Source: Welwitschia mirabilis
Taxonomy: Eukaryota > Gnetophyta > Gnetopsida > Welwitschiales
Direction: 5' to 3'
DNA: 21,078 nucleotides
Assembly: GCA_051453625.1 (NCBI GenBank)
Contig: JBOZIK010000001.1
Location: 280,447,849 to 280,468,926 of the forward strand
This document shows positions 8,823 through 18,984 of this stretch, piece after piece (position 1 is the first letter of the stretch; the number at the start of each line of letters is the position of its first letter). The translations under genes and the position numbers were made by a program. The notes beneath the pieces were generated by a model that ran no database searches, was not told where the DNA came from, and was given only the letters and a program-made list of their open reading frames with translations.

Positions 8823-10020
8823 TTTTTTGTTTCTTATTTTTTTGTTTCTACCAACATATATGTCTTTGGTTTAAGATTTTGAATCACATTGAGTATCCAG
8901 TGTTATTACATCTTTCTTCAATAGAACTAAGCATGTTAATCTATAAAGGAATTAGTGCTACATTACTAGTGAGTGTTTAGAGCCCCGATGTAGTTGAACA
9001 GGTTATAGAGTAAATCATTAAAGCTATATTACCAACAAGCATTCATAGCCCCAATGTAGTTAACTAAATCTAATTAATTGATTAATGTTATGTGAATTTA
9101 GAGAAGAGATATATTAATTATATTTTATTTATCTTCTCATATTCATTTTTATACACATTAGAAGGGTCTTTGGCTTATTAGCCTAATCAAGAAAAATCTT
9201 GTCTCCATCAAAGACTTTAGACTTTAAGAAATATATATGAAGGTAGATCCCACCTTTTTAGCCAAGTTTTACTAAAATTGGAAACCTTAAGTTGATATGC
9301 TATTAATCATCACACTCAAAATAAGCATAATTCTTTCTTAAAAATCCATAAGTGAACTTAATCGCAACCATAAATTAAGTGATAATGAGATTGTTTTATT
9401 GATTTTATCATTTAAGTCCATTAACATGGGTTTATAAGTCTTCGAAATTCAGAGATTGATGGCCGAGCTAAATGGTTTATTGGATTGATAGATTTATTAG
9501 GAAATGGAATGGACAAATAGAGAATCTTAAGTGGATAAAATTTGGGAACTTTTAAGTGAAAGGGTTTAAGGTAATAATTGTAAAGGTGGTAGGGCTTGTG
9601 AGGTGTGATGTGTGAGAGACCATCATGCATACATGTTTTTAAGTTTTTGATTTTTCCAAAATAAATATCATCAAAAAGAAAAATTTATGCTAAAAGAAAA
9701 CTCTAACCTTAAAGGTAAAAGTTGTCTAAAGTAAAACATGCACGGATACTTAAGAATTGGGAAATAAAGGGCGAATGATATAAAAACTTATGAAGCATTT
9801 TAAATTAGGAAGGTATCCTAGTATATTTTTATGCAAGATTTTATGAAATTCAAAAGAACATTAGTGCAAGCAGAAAGGTTTCTGCCTTTAAAATCAATAG
9901 TGATCCATCCCCTAACTTGTTTATGTTTATTCAAAAACTCTTGTAAGACATCATATTGAGTTTAATTGAAAGTTTCTTAACAAGGTAAATGTTCATCAGA
10001 AGAATTAAGATCTTTAAAAG
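8823..10020. other. AT-rich non-coding stretch
   Basis: No convincing reading frame, RNA gene or terminal repeats were found on either strand. It starts with a T-rich tract adjoining repeat B and contains one 66-bp duplication, listed separately. A 69-codon open stretch on the minus strand at 9421-9630 has no recognisable motif and I do not call it a gene. Confidence 0.6.
8943..9074. repeat. Two-copy 66-bp tandem repeat
   Basis: Two adjacent units share ATTA(G/A)(T/A)GCTA, then CATTAC/ATTACCA, then TAGAGCCCC/ATAGCCCC followed by (G/A)ATGTAGTT. AGCCCC falls at 8981 and 9047, giving a period of 66. The copies are diverged. No function is apparent. Confidence 0.6.
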
Positions 10021-11300
10021 TTCATTCCAATTCTAAAGAAGGTTTTCCATTAAGGTTTGGGTTTTGCTTAATAGATGAAAGTGTAAATAGTTGATTCATG
10101 GAGTTGTTGGCAAAAAGATAAGGATAGATCATGAGATGGTTCTTTCCTAATGTTTCCTTCCTCATTAAGATTATTATGAAATTTCTTCTCATGTGGTTAC
10201 TTAAGCGACAATGGTTATGATTCAATGTTATCTTAATTAATGTCCCTTAATGACTCATCTTTTATTATAGTACTTACTAAGGTATATCCTTTCTTAAATG
10301 ATTATTCATTTTCTAATAATTTCTCATCCTTTGATGTGTTTAGTTTAACTCCAAAATATAGCCTAATTAAACATAACCATTCACTTTCTAATACATTTAT
10401 AAACTTAAGGTCCTCTTAGAATTCTTTGTTGGTTGTTTTCTCATTCTAAAAAGATACAACTTAGTTATTATTAATTTTACTAAGATTCTTCATTTTAAGA
10501 TTTTCAATACTCTTAAGCTCATGGAATGTAGGAAGGTCATCCTTTTATTGGTTGAAAATGCTAATGATTTGGGTGTTGATCTTAGTTATTTATTGAAGGA
10601 TTTGGATGGGGGTTTAAAAACTTTTCTCAAGATTACTTAGGAAAGAGGAGTGTTTTTTGAAAAATTCTTTATTGTCATTGCTCATTTTGACTTGAGTATC
10701 CATGAATTTTTAAGCTAACTCTTCAAATGGTATGAATGAAGTTTGTTGTTTCATGAAGAAAGATGGATGGTAATGATTAAATGATGAAGGATAAGGGTCA
10801 CAAGATGTAATGAAAGATGTGAGATGAAATTCTTAATGAAAATAAGGTGGTTCAAATTAGGGATAAGGAGTTTGATTAGTATGTGGAGGGTGCTAGTTAA
10901 ATGAATATGAAAAGGAGGATAAAGGATAAGGTTTTCATTGGATGTAATCCCCTAAAGTTTTCTTGGATCTTCTATAGCTTTAAGTTAAGCATAATTGGAT
11001 ATGTTATAGGGATTATTATAGTTTCTATGTGTTGAATGGGTTATGCACCCAACTCATGTTAAAAATTTTTAGAAGAAATACAAAATCAAATTAAAGATCA
11101 TGTTTTCCTAAATTGTTAAGTTTTAGAGAGGATGTGTTATCAAAAATGTTTCATGAAGTTGAGGAAAGAACTTCTACAAAGGTTGAGAGGTTTCTGTATA
11201 AAATAGTAGGCAACACCATTCAAGAAATGTAATGACACTAGTTCAGATGAGAATTGTAGTTGCAGAAAAGTTTTAAGGATGTACATAGTTTTCACAAAGA
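10021..11300 (-). pseudogene. Gag-like fragment of a second gypsy element
   Basis: Between about 10920 and 10500 the minus strand reads as a Pro/Tyr/Phe-rich stretch (HPPHTNQTPYP, FEPPYFH, DPYPSSFNHYHPSFFMKQQ). It then reads as a helical Gln/Asn/Lys-rich stretch (FEELA, stop, KFMDTQVKMSNDNKEFFK, then HSSFLSNLEKSF). This is the style of the C-terminal gag tail that follows the nucleocapsid in plant Athila-like elements. In-frame stops are frequent. An open stretch of 67 codons at 10022-10225 lies where a gag-protease junction would be but has no diagnostic motif. I see no zinc knuckle and no protease, so the family is an inference from composition and order. Confidence 0.45.
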
Positions 11301-12469
11301 GATTGACATTATAGGGCCATAGAAAAACTTAAAAAAATGGTGATGCACATGAATTCACTCTTAATGAAAACTAATTAAATTTTTTCAAATTTTTAGTGTT
11401 TATATTAGCGAGCTCACATAGAAAATAAGACTAAGATGAAAAAAATAAAAATTCATGTGAAGTGAGTTAATTTTTAGTTTCTTTTCTTCTTAGCTATAAC
11501 CTACAAAATACTATTAGCCCTGCAATCAAATCATGTTAGAGGAAAGAAAACTAAAGAAAAATTCAAAAAGGACTAATTTAGTAAAGGATAAAAATGATTA
11601 ACATCAATCACCGGAAAGAAAGAAAAATAAACATGCAAACAAAAGAGAAAATGGACTAGTTTGGATATTACTAGAGTGGACTAGTATCCATCACTAGACA
11701 AATAAAACTAACAGGATGAAAAAAAAACTCATGAGAAAGAAATGTTCATACTCTTCCTGAGTAGCTACTGTATCATTATCATCAAAAAAGACATCAAAAT
11801 CTGATCATATTTTATAATGGACCATATTTAAAACTGATATTACACTTAGTATCGTTCTTTCATAATGATAATTGGGGTTAGCTAAATTGAATTAAGTAAT
11901 CTTCAAGTATTAACTCTATTCGTCCTTCTAAGATTCCTCACTTAATCATACGCTACACTATCCTACAACAAACTTTTAACCATCAAGTGTAAAGGCTGAG
12001 GTCATGATGATATAATCTCATTTACTATTTGAGTATTGGTGAATTCAAAATTTACTAATCCTTAATATCCTAGTAATAAAATAGAAAGTATGAACTTTAA
12101 AATGCATAAGATCCATGAAATTACTAAGACTTGAATCAAATTCATTTGGTCGACCAAAGTAAAATTCGATAGTATGTGTTACTTAAGCATGCCTAATAAA
12201 AATATAATTAAAACTAACAATTAAAAGATAACAAATATTTAGAATTGAATTAAAAATAAGCATATTACATTAAAAATAAAGGAAGCAAAAAGTTCTCCTT
12301 GGACTATCCTCGAAAGTAAGCTTACTCCCTAAAGAGCTACTCAGAAGGCGATCGTGACTATTGCTTCAAAGACTCTATCCTTTATTCCAAATAAAGGATG
12401 ATTATAAATGAAGGCTCATAACCCTTTTATAGGTGAGGATAGTGTTGAGGTGATTGAGAGCTTTTGGCT
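11301..12469. other. AT-rich stretch, possible orphan LTR or leader
   Basis: No coding motif was found. On the minus strand the right end holds a good TATAAAAGG box (12423-12431), in the right order to serve the gag-like fragment further along that strand, as an LTR promoter would. I could not identify LTR termini, a primer-binding site or a second copy, so this remains a guess. Confidence 0.3.
12423..12431 (-). promoter_or_regulatory. TATA-like box TATAAAAGG
   Basis: The minus strand reads CACCTATAAAAGGGTTATGAG, close to the plant TATA consensus. It is the best TATA match I noticed in this stretch, but such boxes occur by chance in AT-rich DNA. There is no gene directly downstream; only the gag-like fragment lies about 1.5 kb further on. 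Confidence 0.3.
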
Positions 12470-13029
12470 TATAACATTAGGTAAAATCTTCATCATTTAG
12501 CATTTGATAATCTTATAGCATTTGGTGGAGGTTGTCTTATAGTATTAGGTGGATCAGATTCTATCCTCTAGTATTACATAGTATCTTTATCATTTAGCAT
12601 TTAGTGGAGGTTTTCTTGTAGAATTTGATGGAGATTATTATATATTGTTATATGGAATATTCATCATGATGATTCTAACATGTAGCCTTTAGAGCCAGAT
12701 TCCTCCACCAACTAGTGCTATCACCACATGTCTCTAATGCCACCTTCACATGCATTTACTGCATGTCTTCCAATGCTACTACTATGTATCATTACCTCTT
12801 GTCTCCATTGCCACTATGTGTTTTATATGGAATTATGTCCATCTTCTCTCATGTGTTCTAAAATGTGGCTATAGATCTGCAATTATCATGAAGAAAAGCA
12901 TAATATTAAATTTTATTTTAAAAATAATAGAAGGCATCTTTTATGATTCAAACAATTAAATTAATTTCTTTATTTATAATAAATTGGCCTAAACCACTTG
13001 ATATAAATGTCAATTTTTACATGTTAACA
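12470..13029. repeat. Repeat copy C, truncated
   Basis: This is a third copy of the A/B family in the same orientation. It has the largest minisatellite head, about eight units of 24-26 bp between 12470 and 12670, including GATTCTATCCTCTAG as in copy A. It then follows A and B through the CACATG-rich part and the AAAGCATAATATTAAA...AATAATAGAAG block, up to ACATGTTAACA. A and B continue past that point for about 650-700 bases; C stops there and LINE-derived sequence begins. Confidence 0.72.
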
Positions 13030-14180
13030 AAACCCCATTTATCAACTAGAGCAATGCCTTGCTTAAATTAATTGAGGAAGCCTAGATGTCCTTTTTCTTT
13101 AGGAATCATGAGAATATCCCAAGTCACTTTATGAAATCCCTTTCTATTATTTGAATATGATCACATAAAGTTTGTAAAAAAATATTTCCATGTATTGATG
13201 TGATGCCTTAGAGAAATTCCAATAAGAAGAATAGTAAACATGATTTAAGGCAAGAATAGATTTCCAAGATATGTATTTTTCTATTAGTAATAACTTGTTT
13301 AACTTACTTTTATCGATCCTTCATTGAATAATTTGTAAACCTAAATCTGACATAGAGGTAAGTGGTTATTTAAAGCTAAAGAGAATGCTTAAAACCTTCA
13401 TTATTTTATTAAGTTAAATAATTTCCCCACTCATGCTAAGACAACTAAAATAATTCCTAGAATGCAAAAAAAGAAAAATGATTTTCTGCTAATTAATCTA
13501 AAGTATAGAGAGATCACAATAGTAATAAATTCTAAGAAAACATTTTTGAATGTGTTCTTATGTATTATCTAAAAAGAAAAAAAAATCTACAAAATGTATA
13601 TTAATAAGATGATTTACTTGAGAGGATAATACCATAAATAAGACCCCTTTGATTATCATAATTAATAGCATGGCATAAGAAGTAAATTGCGATAAATAAT
13701 AAAGAGCTAAAGGAAAACCTTGATGAATGGATTATTGAATATGAAAATGGAAGCTAATTCTAGAATAACTAGCTATGTGAACATTTGTATCCCTAGATAA
13801 ACAACTAACCATTTATCTAAAATTAGGACCAAAACTATTGCCTTCATGACATGAATAATAAAATCTCATTAAATTTATCATTAGGCTTTTCATAACTTAT
13901 CTTTATGAAAAAAACATTTTAAGGTGGGTTAGTAGCCCGTTGGTAATATTCCCAACTAGTAATAACATTATTTAAAATATATCAACTAGGCATAAAGCAT
14001 ATCTATTCCCAAGTAGTTACACAAGCATTTAGATGATTAATGTGATCATTAATGGATAAATCTATCACCTTAAAAAAGCAATGTATTTGCTAGGATGTCT
14101 TACAACATTTCTAACTCTATAGGTGGTTGTATGTCACCATTGAATCTAGCCAACATGATTAATAGATCTATGCTTAGCAT
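13030..14180 (-). pseudogene. LINE (non-LTR) reverse transcriptase remnant
   Basis: The minus strand shows plant LINE RT motifs in the correct order. FMPS.YILNNVITSWE corresponds to the FVPGR.ILDNV region. FGPNF with LSRDTNVHIASYSRISFHF leads into SIHQGFPLALYYLSQF, the SVRQGCPLAPYLF box. IIKGVL follows, then NHLINIHFVDFFFF, where YADD has become FVDF. Far downstream is GFHKVTWDILMIPKEKGHLG with FKQGIALVDKW, the W..C.PKEEGGLG..F..ALL.KW region after RT. Stops and frameshifts are frequent and the catalytic pair is lost. The endonuclease domain and poly-A tail are not seen. The right boundary is approximate. Confidence 0.75.
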
Positions 14181-14455
14181 TTAATAAATTGATTAAGGTT
14201 TTTTATAAATGGAGAATTAAAGCAATTAACATTTATGTAATGTAGATGATAGTGGCTTCTAAAAGGTACACCCTTAATCTTGATAGAAATAGTAAGAAGA
14301 AAATAGTCTAACAACAAGACATGATGAAAGACACACATAAATTTCTCCGACTATAAAAAACACAATTCAAAGAAATAAAATTGGTCTAGGTAGTAAAGAA
14401 TGTGCATTATACCCTATCACAAGTTACTCCATCTATAATTTTCCGTCATGATTAT
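14181..14455. other. Unassigned sequence between LINE and LTR
   Basis: It may be further decayed LINE sequence, but I see no motif. The last five bases before the LTR are ATTAT (14451-14455), which would be the target site copy. Confidence 0.4.
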
Positions 14456-15676
14456 TGTAATGTCAAATTGTATATTTTTAATAAGGTATTTTAAGTAGTT
14501 TTACAGGACATTTAGACAAGTTTAAACACAAAATGACAATTATTGAGAGATAAGGAGAAAATCATGAAAGTGCATAAATACCAGTACTTTTGCAGGAATT
14601 TCAGATTAATTCTGATACTTCATATTTTGAGGTGGGATTAATGGGATTCAAAGTCTATTTAACTTAATGAAAAGTTCAAGAAGGCTATTATCTCATCCAT
14701 TGTCCGAATGACATATCAGGATGACACCACTTGCATGATGACTAGGATACTGACTAAATCGATATGAAGGATAAATATAGAACTCTATTGATGTGGCATC
14801 ATCCCCACCTTTGTTCAAACGACAACTAGGATGATCATCTAATTTTAGCAAATGTACCAAACTCCACTAAATTTCTATAATGTGTCATGCATCCTCTTGC
14901 ATATTTATTAGGGTTTTACCATGTCTATTAGATTTGCTATTATTAGAATCTATTGTTGTCAATAAATATCGCCTTCACCCTTGACTCCGGTCATCTTTGT
15001 TACATCAAAAATTCTCATGACAGGAGATTGAAGGGCCAGAGGTCCATTCAATAGTTGCAAAGAAGGGTCTTCCTTGGTGTTGGGCTATGTCTCCTTTTTT
15101 GAGGTGCTACTGCATTGTAATAGAATGTTGATTTAACTTTTCATAAAATCTTGTTTTAGTTTCATTCATATTTATGTGCATTTCCATTATGGTTTATGTT
15201 TCTTTTGATTCTACAATAGATTCCTTAGTGATATAGATCATAAGGGCAATCTTTGTTAAATTTGAAATCATTATTTTGAGATCTTTCATTGCATGTTATA
15301 TGTGATAGATTAAATCATTACATGTTTTCATATTCTGTCTGATGCACTTAATAGCTTTGGTTGGTTTTAATTAGTGATGTTTCCTTAATTCATCTAAATT
15401 ATGTAAGGGCAATTTTGGTAATAGAGATTGGGTAGTTAGATATATATTCCATTTAGAATAATTTGTATTTTCATTTGCATTGTGTATTTACTTTTTTTGC
15501 ATTATTAATTTTAATTTTTAAACCTTTACTTCGTAAAAAGAGATTCTAGTGCCTTCGATGGATTATGACACTTGAGTTCACTCCTGTCTATATTAGTGTG
15601 TTGTGTTTGTGAATATATTTGTGATTGATAGGATTTGATAAAGGACATGATGTTTACATAAATACACACCACAACA
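14456..15676 (+). repeat. 5' LTR of the right-hand element (1221 bp)
   Basis: It begins TGTAATGTC and ends CACAACA, followed by TCT and a PBS exactly as in the left element. Alignment by eye to the left LTR runs from end to end with indels. Matched anchors are TATTGAGAG, GATGTGGCATCATC, GTCAATAAATA, GAGGTG, GTGATATAGATCATAAGG, GCCTTCGATGGATTA and ATTAGTGTGTTGT. It is about 150 bp longer, mainly around 15270-15480. The divergence between the LTRs shows two old, separate insertions rather than one recent event. Confidence 0.83.
14959..14970 (+). promoter_or_regulatory. TATA-like box of the right LTR
   Basis: TCAATAAATATC lies at the position matching the conserved TATA-like string of the left LTR. 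Conservation between two diverged copies supports a core promoter role in the ancestor. Confidence 0.5.
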
Positions 15677-15679
15677 TCT

Positions 15680-15697
15680 TGGCACTATTACTAGGGA
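15680..15697 (+). other. Primer-binding site, tRNA-Asp type, decayed
   Basis: It reads TGGCACTATTACTAGGGA, three bases after the LTR end. It differs from the tRNA-Asp-type TGGCGCCGTTGCCGGGGA at six positions, all transitions and only partly the same positions as in the left element. That identifies both PBSs and shows separate decay. Confidence 0.8.
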
Positions 15698-16440
15698 AGG
15701 CCACAAGCAGTTCGAGAATTATCGTTATCTAGATAAGTGCTTTGGATTTTAATTTAGTTATTTGTTTGTAGTAGCATTGTATTTTTACTATAAATATCAT
15801 AGTTTTTATTTTTAGATTTTTTTTTTTGAAATTTTTCATTTTTTTATAATCCACATTTTTCGAGCCTATTATCCTATCTGTCATCCAAATGACATAGGTA
15901 GATGAAAACCTAGGGTTAGGGATTTTTATTACTTTTTTCGCAAGTTTTTTTTGATTTTTTATTATGTAACAAGTTAATATCATCTACTCTATTGTCCAGA
16001 TGGAATAAGAAGATGATTAATATTAGGTTTCTATTCTAGTCTTTGAGGATTCTATTTTCCATTTACTCTATTTTTTGGTTTTCTATTTCTTGGTTCTTTA
16101 GGATATCATTCGAACGACAACTGAGATGATGTACAAGTAGACATTTTATTAAGCATGTAGGAACATGATAAAATCTAGTGAAAAGATAAAATATTTGAGG
16201 GAATGAAGCTTAATCAAAAAAATATTAGAAGAGGCTTACTCGATGAAAAATAAAAACAAGTATGTACATCCTAGATATGTAATTCCCAAGATTTAAAGAA
16301 ATTTTTTTTCTAATTTTATGATTTTCAAATAAAATCTTTTAAACAGTAGTAGTAAAAATAATAGAATAGGAGAAAAATCATTTTATCCCCTTCTTATTAA
16401 TGAGTATCATTTCTTAATACAAACATGATAGAATCCTCTA
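15698..16440 (+). other. Leader of the right-hand element
   Basis: It aligns with the left element's leader: the start after the PBS, GTAGCA(T/G)TG, the CGCAAGTTTT piece, and the block GAAAAGATAAAATATTTGAG with AGAAGAGGC. It holds three copies of the palindromic motif (about 15879-15904, 15989-16017, 16103-16131). A minus-strand open stretch of 84 codons at 15729-15983 comes from T-rich sequence and is not a gene. A short plus-strand reading (SEKIKYLRE) may be the start of a decayed coding region. Confidence 0.6.
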
Positions 16441-17640
16441 CTTCAATGTAAACATTACTGTAAGAGAGATAATTGCTAAAAGGAAATGTAAAAGACAAGA
16501 ATCTTTTAACTTATCTTCTAATGATGATTTAGAACTTAAAACTATTAATTCTTCTCATTCATCCTTCTCACCCACTATTAAGAATAATGATAAAGACTAC
16601 TACAAGGAATATTTATTGAAATAAGAGCTAAATGAAGGAGGAGAAAACATAGAAATTCTAAGAATAATGGACATAAAACACTTAGAAAAATATTTCAAGA
16701 ACAATTATAGGGACCTTTAAATGATGTTAAGACTAAGACCCTTTCATCTTTCCAAAATTCTTATTTTCTCCCTCCTTCTTTTCAAAGTTCAAATGAAAAT
16801 AACAATGATGACTTACAACATTTTAGGAATTTCACCTCATCTAGTAAAACATCCTACTATCATTTTAGTGAATCCCAACCATCTTTTATGAGTTATTATG
16901 AAGAACAACCATATTCTGTGAGCTATTATTAAGAACAACCATCTTCCATGGATTATTATGAAGAACAACCATCTCCCATCCATTATCATGAAGAAGAAGA
17001 TCCATCTACCCCAAGTTACTATGAAGAAAGTAATAACTCAGTAACAAAAAATGCTCAAGGAAATGGAAATAAGGCAAGAAAATACCAATAAGCACTTAGA
17101 AAATTTGATTGGAATGTTTCAAAAAAATTTATTACAAATTCAACAATCTCAAGATTCTTTTACACAACAAACCTATTCTACTACATCCCACCTTAAGAAA
17201 TATAAAGACAACTTCAAAATAATGAATAACAACAATTCTTGCTTTAACATAAAAGATGAAAGAATAGATCAACCTACAACATCAAACTTATTAACAGATG
17301 AATAAAAAATGAAATTCAATAATTATTCAACTACATTATTTAATAATAAGGATGAAGCTAATTATTTCTCAGATGATGAGCTAGGTTATAATCCCATTCA
17401 TTTCCTATTAGAAAATAAATATGAAACAAAGGAATTAACTCATGAAAAATTTGAAAGTTCTTTAATCCATGATAAACATAATGATTACATTTCTCCTTTT
17501 GATGAAGCTAATGAATTAAAAAATAGTAATATGTTATAAGATGATGAGAATGATGAAGAAGAAGAAGAAGATGATATTGAAAAATTAGATCATATTCTTT
17601 GTTTTTGCTTACTTTGTGATGAGAATGAAAAAGTTTAATC
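16441..17640 (+). pseudogene. Unknown acidic/Asn-rich ORF of the right element, N-terminal part
   Basis: I do not recognise this protein. The frame reads IAKRKCKRQESFNLSSNDD, then DYYKEYLLK followed by a stop. After a shift it reads TLSSFQNSYFLPPSFQSSN, SSSKTSYYHFSESQPSFM and the 10-residue repeats listed separately. After a further shift an open stretch from 17051 has MLKEMEIRQENTNKHLENL and then MFQKNLLQIQQSQDSF, a likely coiled coil like the tail of plant gag proteins. From 17309 it is acidic, ending in an EEEEEDD tract and CFCLLCDENEK. There is no zinc knuckle or enzyme motif. Position right after the leader is where gag normally starts, so a highly diverged gag or an added ORF are both possible. 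Confidence 0.5.
16861..17034 (+). repeat. 30-bp in-frame tandem repeat (YYEEQPS)
   Basis: Four to five units of exactly 30 bp start at 16861, 16891, 16921, 16951 and 16981. They encode SYYEEQPYSV, SYY-stop-EQPSSM, DYYEEQPSPI and a diverged HYHEEEDPS / SYYEESNNS end. The period is a multiple of three and residue identity is higher than in surrounding sequence, so the repeat expanded while the frame was coding. Confidence 0.8.
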
Positions 17641-18984
17641 TTGAAAAGCAGTTTAACATATGAGATTAAAGGATAATTTAAGTAATTAAATGAAATCAAT
17701 GAAGAATTTATTCTATGAGGGGAATCATCCACCACTATCATTGGGGTGATAGTCTCAGACGATAGTCAATAACAATAATTTAATAATAGAAAATGAGTGT
17801 TATAGTTTAGGATTAACAAAATTATTCAAGAGAGAGGAAGAAGACTCAATTCAGGAAATATCAGAAAATATTCTATCACACAATGAGAACTTTTCTTTCT
17901 ATAATATTTTTAATGATCTTTTTGAAGAATTCACCAACTTAGAAAATAAAAATGATCCTTAACAAAATAATAATTAGTTCAATAAATAAGAGCAAGATAT
18001 AATCAATGATATTGATAAAGACAATGAAAAAGAGGAAGATATTATCAAAGAATATAATGAATAAATTAAAGATATCATTCAACCAAGTAATGACGAAGTC
18101 AACAATGAGGAGAAGAAAAATAAAGAAAAAGTAATTAAAAATTAAATAAACTTAATAGAGAATAGACCTATACATTTCAATGAAATAAACCAACTTAAAG
18201 AGTTTCCACATGTTTTTCCATCTCTTTCACTTGTACTTTCATGTAAAACCTCAAATGGCATTCCTTATTCTACTCCTACTTCCACACGATCTTGTAATCT
18301 TGACAATGATAACTTTCTCCCTCTCTCCCATTTCAACATTCTAATAATTCTTCAAATCACATCCCTCTTCTTGAATTTAATAAAACACATTATCTTGAGA
18401 AGTCTACTCCAAAAATCTCTCAATATTTTTCTTTTAAAACTTCATATGCTATAATCTCTTTTATAAAGTCAACTCTATCTTATTCTTTTAATGATTATCC
18501 TTTTCAAAAACAAGACTTGAAATATCTTGGAACTCTAATTTGGGGCAAATCTTATCTTTTTGATTCAAATCCATACTTAGAATTAAACTTTAAGGAGCTT
18601 CTTAAGTATGTTAAACCTATCTTACTCACTCACCCTAAGAAGTTTCTTTCAAAGCCTTGGATTCCAAATAATACCATTAATGTCTCCCATGTTCAATATC
18701 AAACTTTAAATGCAATTTATGTTTCAAATCCTTTATATCAGAAGTTTGATACGAGATTGTTTTTCCATGAGTTATCTGAATTTTTCCTCTCTTGTATTGT
18801 TGCTATCTTTTATAGAGACAAAATGTCATGTGGTTATGCTAATCGAAAAAAGCCTTATTTCCTTATTGAAAATCCATATCTTGAGTTGAATGATAGAGAG
18901 CTTCTTAATCTTATTAGACATTATAAAGAGCCCTCAAAATCATCTTGGATGCTTTCTTCAAGTTTCTTTGCATGTATTATATGA
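17641..18984 (+). pseudogene. Unknown acidic ORF of the right element, C-terminal part
   Basis: The coding trace continues from the N-terminal part. REEEDSIQEISENILSHNEN leads to FNDLFEEFTNLENKNDP, then an Asn/Lys/Glu-rich stretch with four stops, several replacing likely Gln codons. RPIHFNEINQLKEFPHVF with PSLSLVLSCKTSNGIP follows; after a frameshift near 18310 it is open without a stop for about 220 codons to 18984. This last part reads PLLEFNKTHYLEKSTPK, KYLGTLIWGKSYLF and NPYLELNFKELLKYV, then about 100 residues later RKKPYFLIENPYLELNDREL. The last part has normal composition and looks like a folded domain. No known domain is recognised; a terminal stop occurs at 18982-18984. Confidence 0.5.

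Noticed and set aside
12423-12431. TATA box as promoter of a cellular gene
   Set aside because: No gene lies downstream on the minus strand. An LTR-type promoter is the only sensible reading, and even that lacks identified termini.
14456-15676. The two LTRs as the pair flanking one element
   Set aside because: They face opposite ways and each is followed by its own PBS and leader, so they are the 5' LTRs of two separate, divergently oriented elements.
15729-15983. 84-codon minus-strand Lys-rich frame
   Set aside because: It is the complement of T-rich leader sequence of the right-hand element and is not preserved in the left element's leader.
17508-17741. 77-codon minus-strand frame rich in His and Leu
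   Set aside because: It is a shadow of the acidic GAA/GAT-rich plus-strand region, whose complement gives Leu, Ser and His codons.
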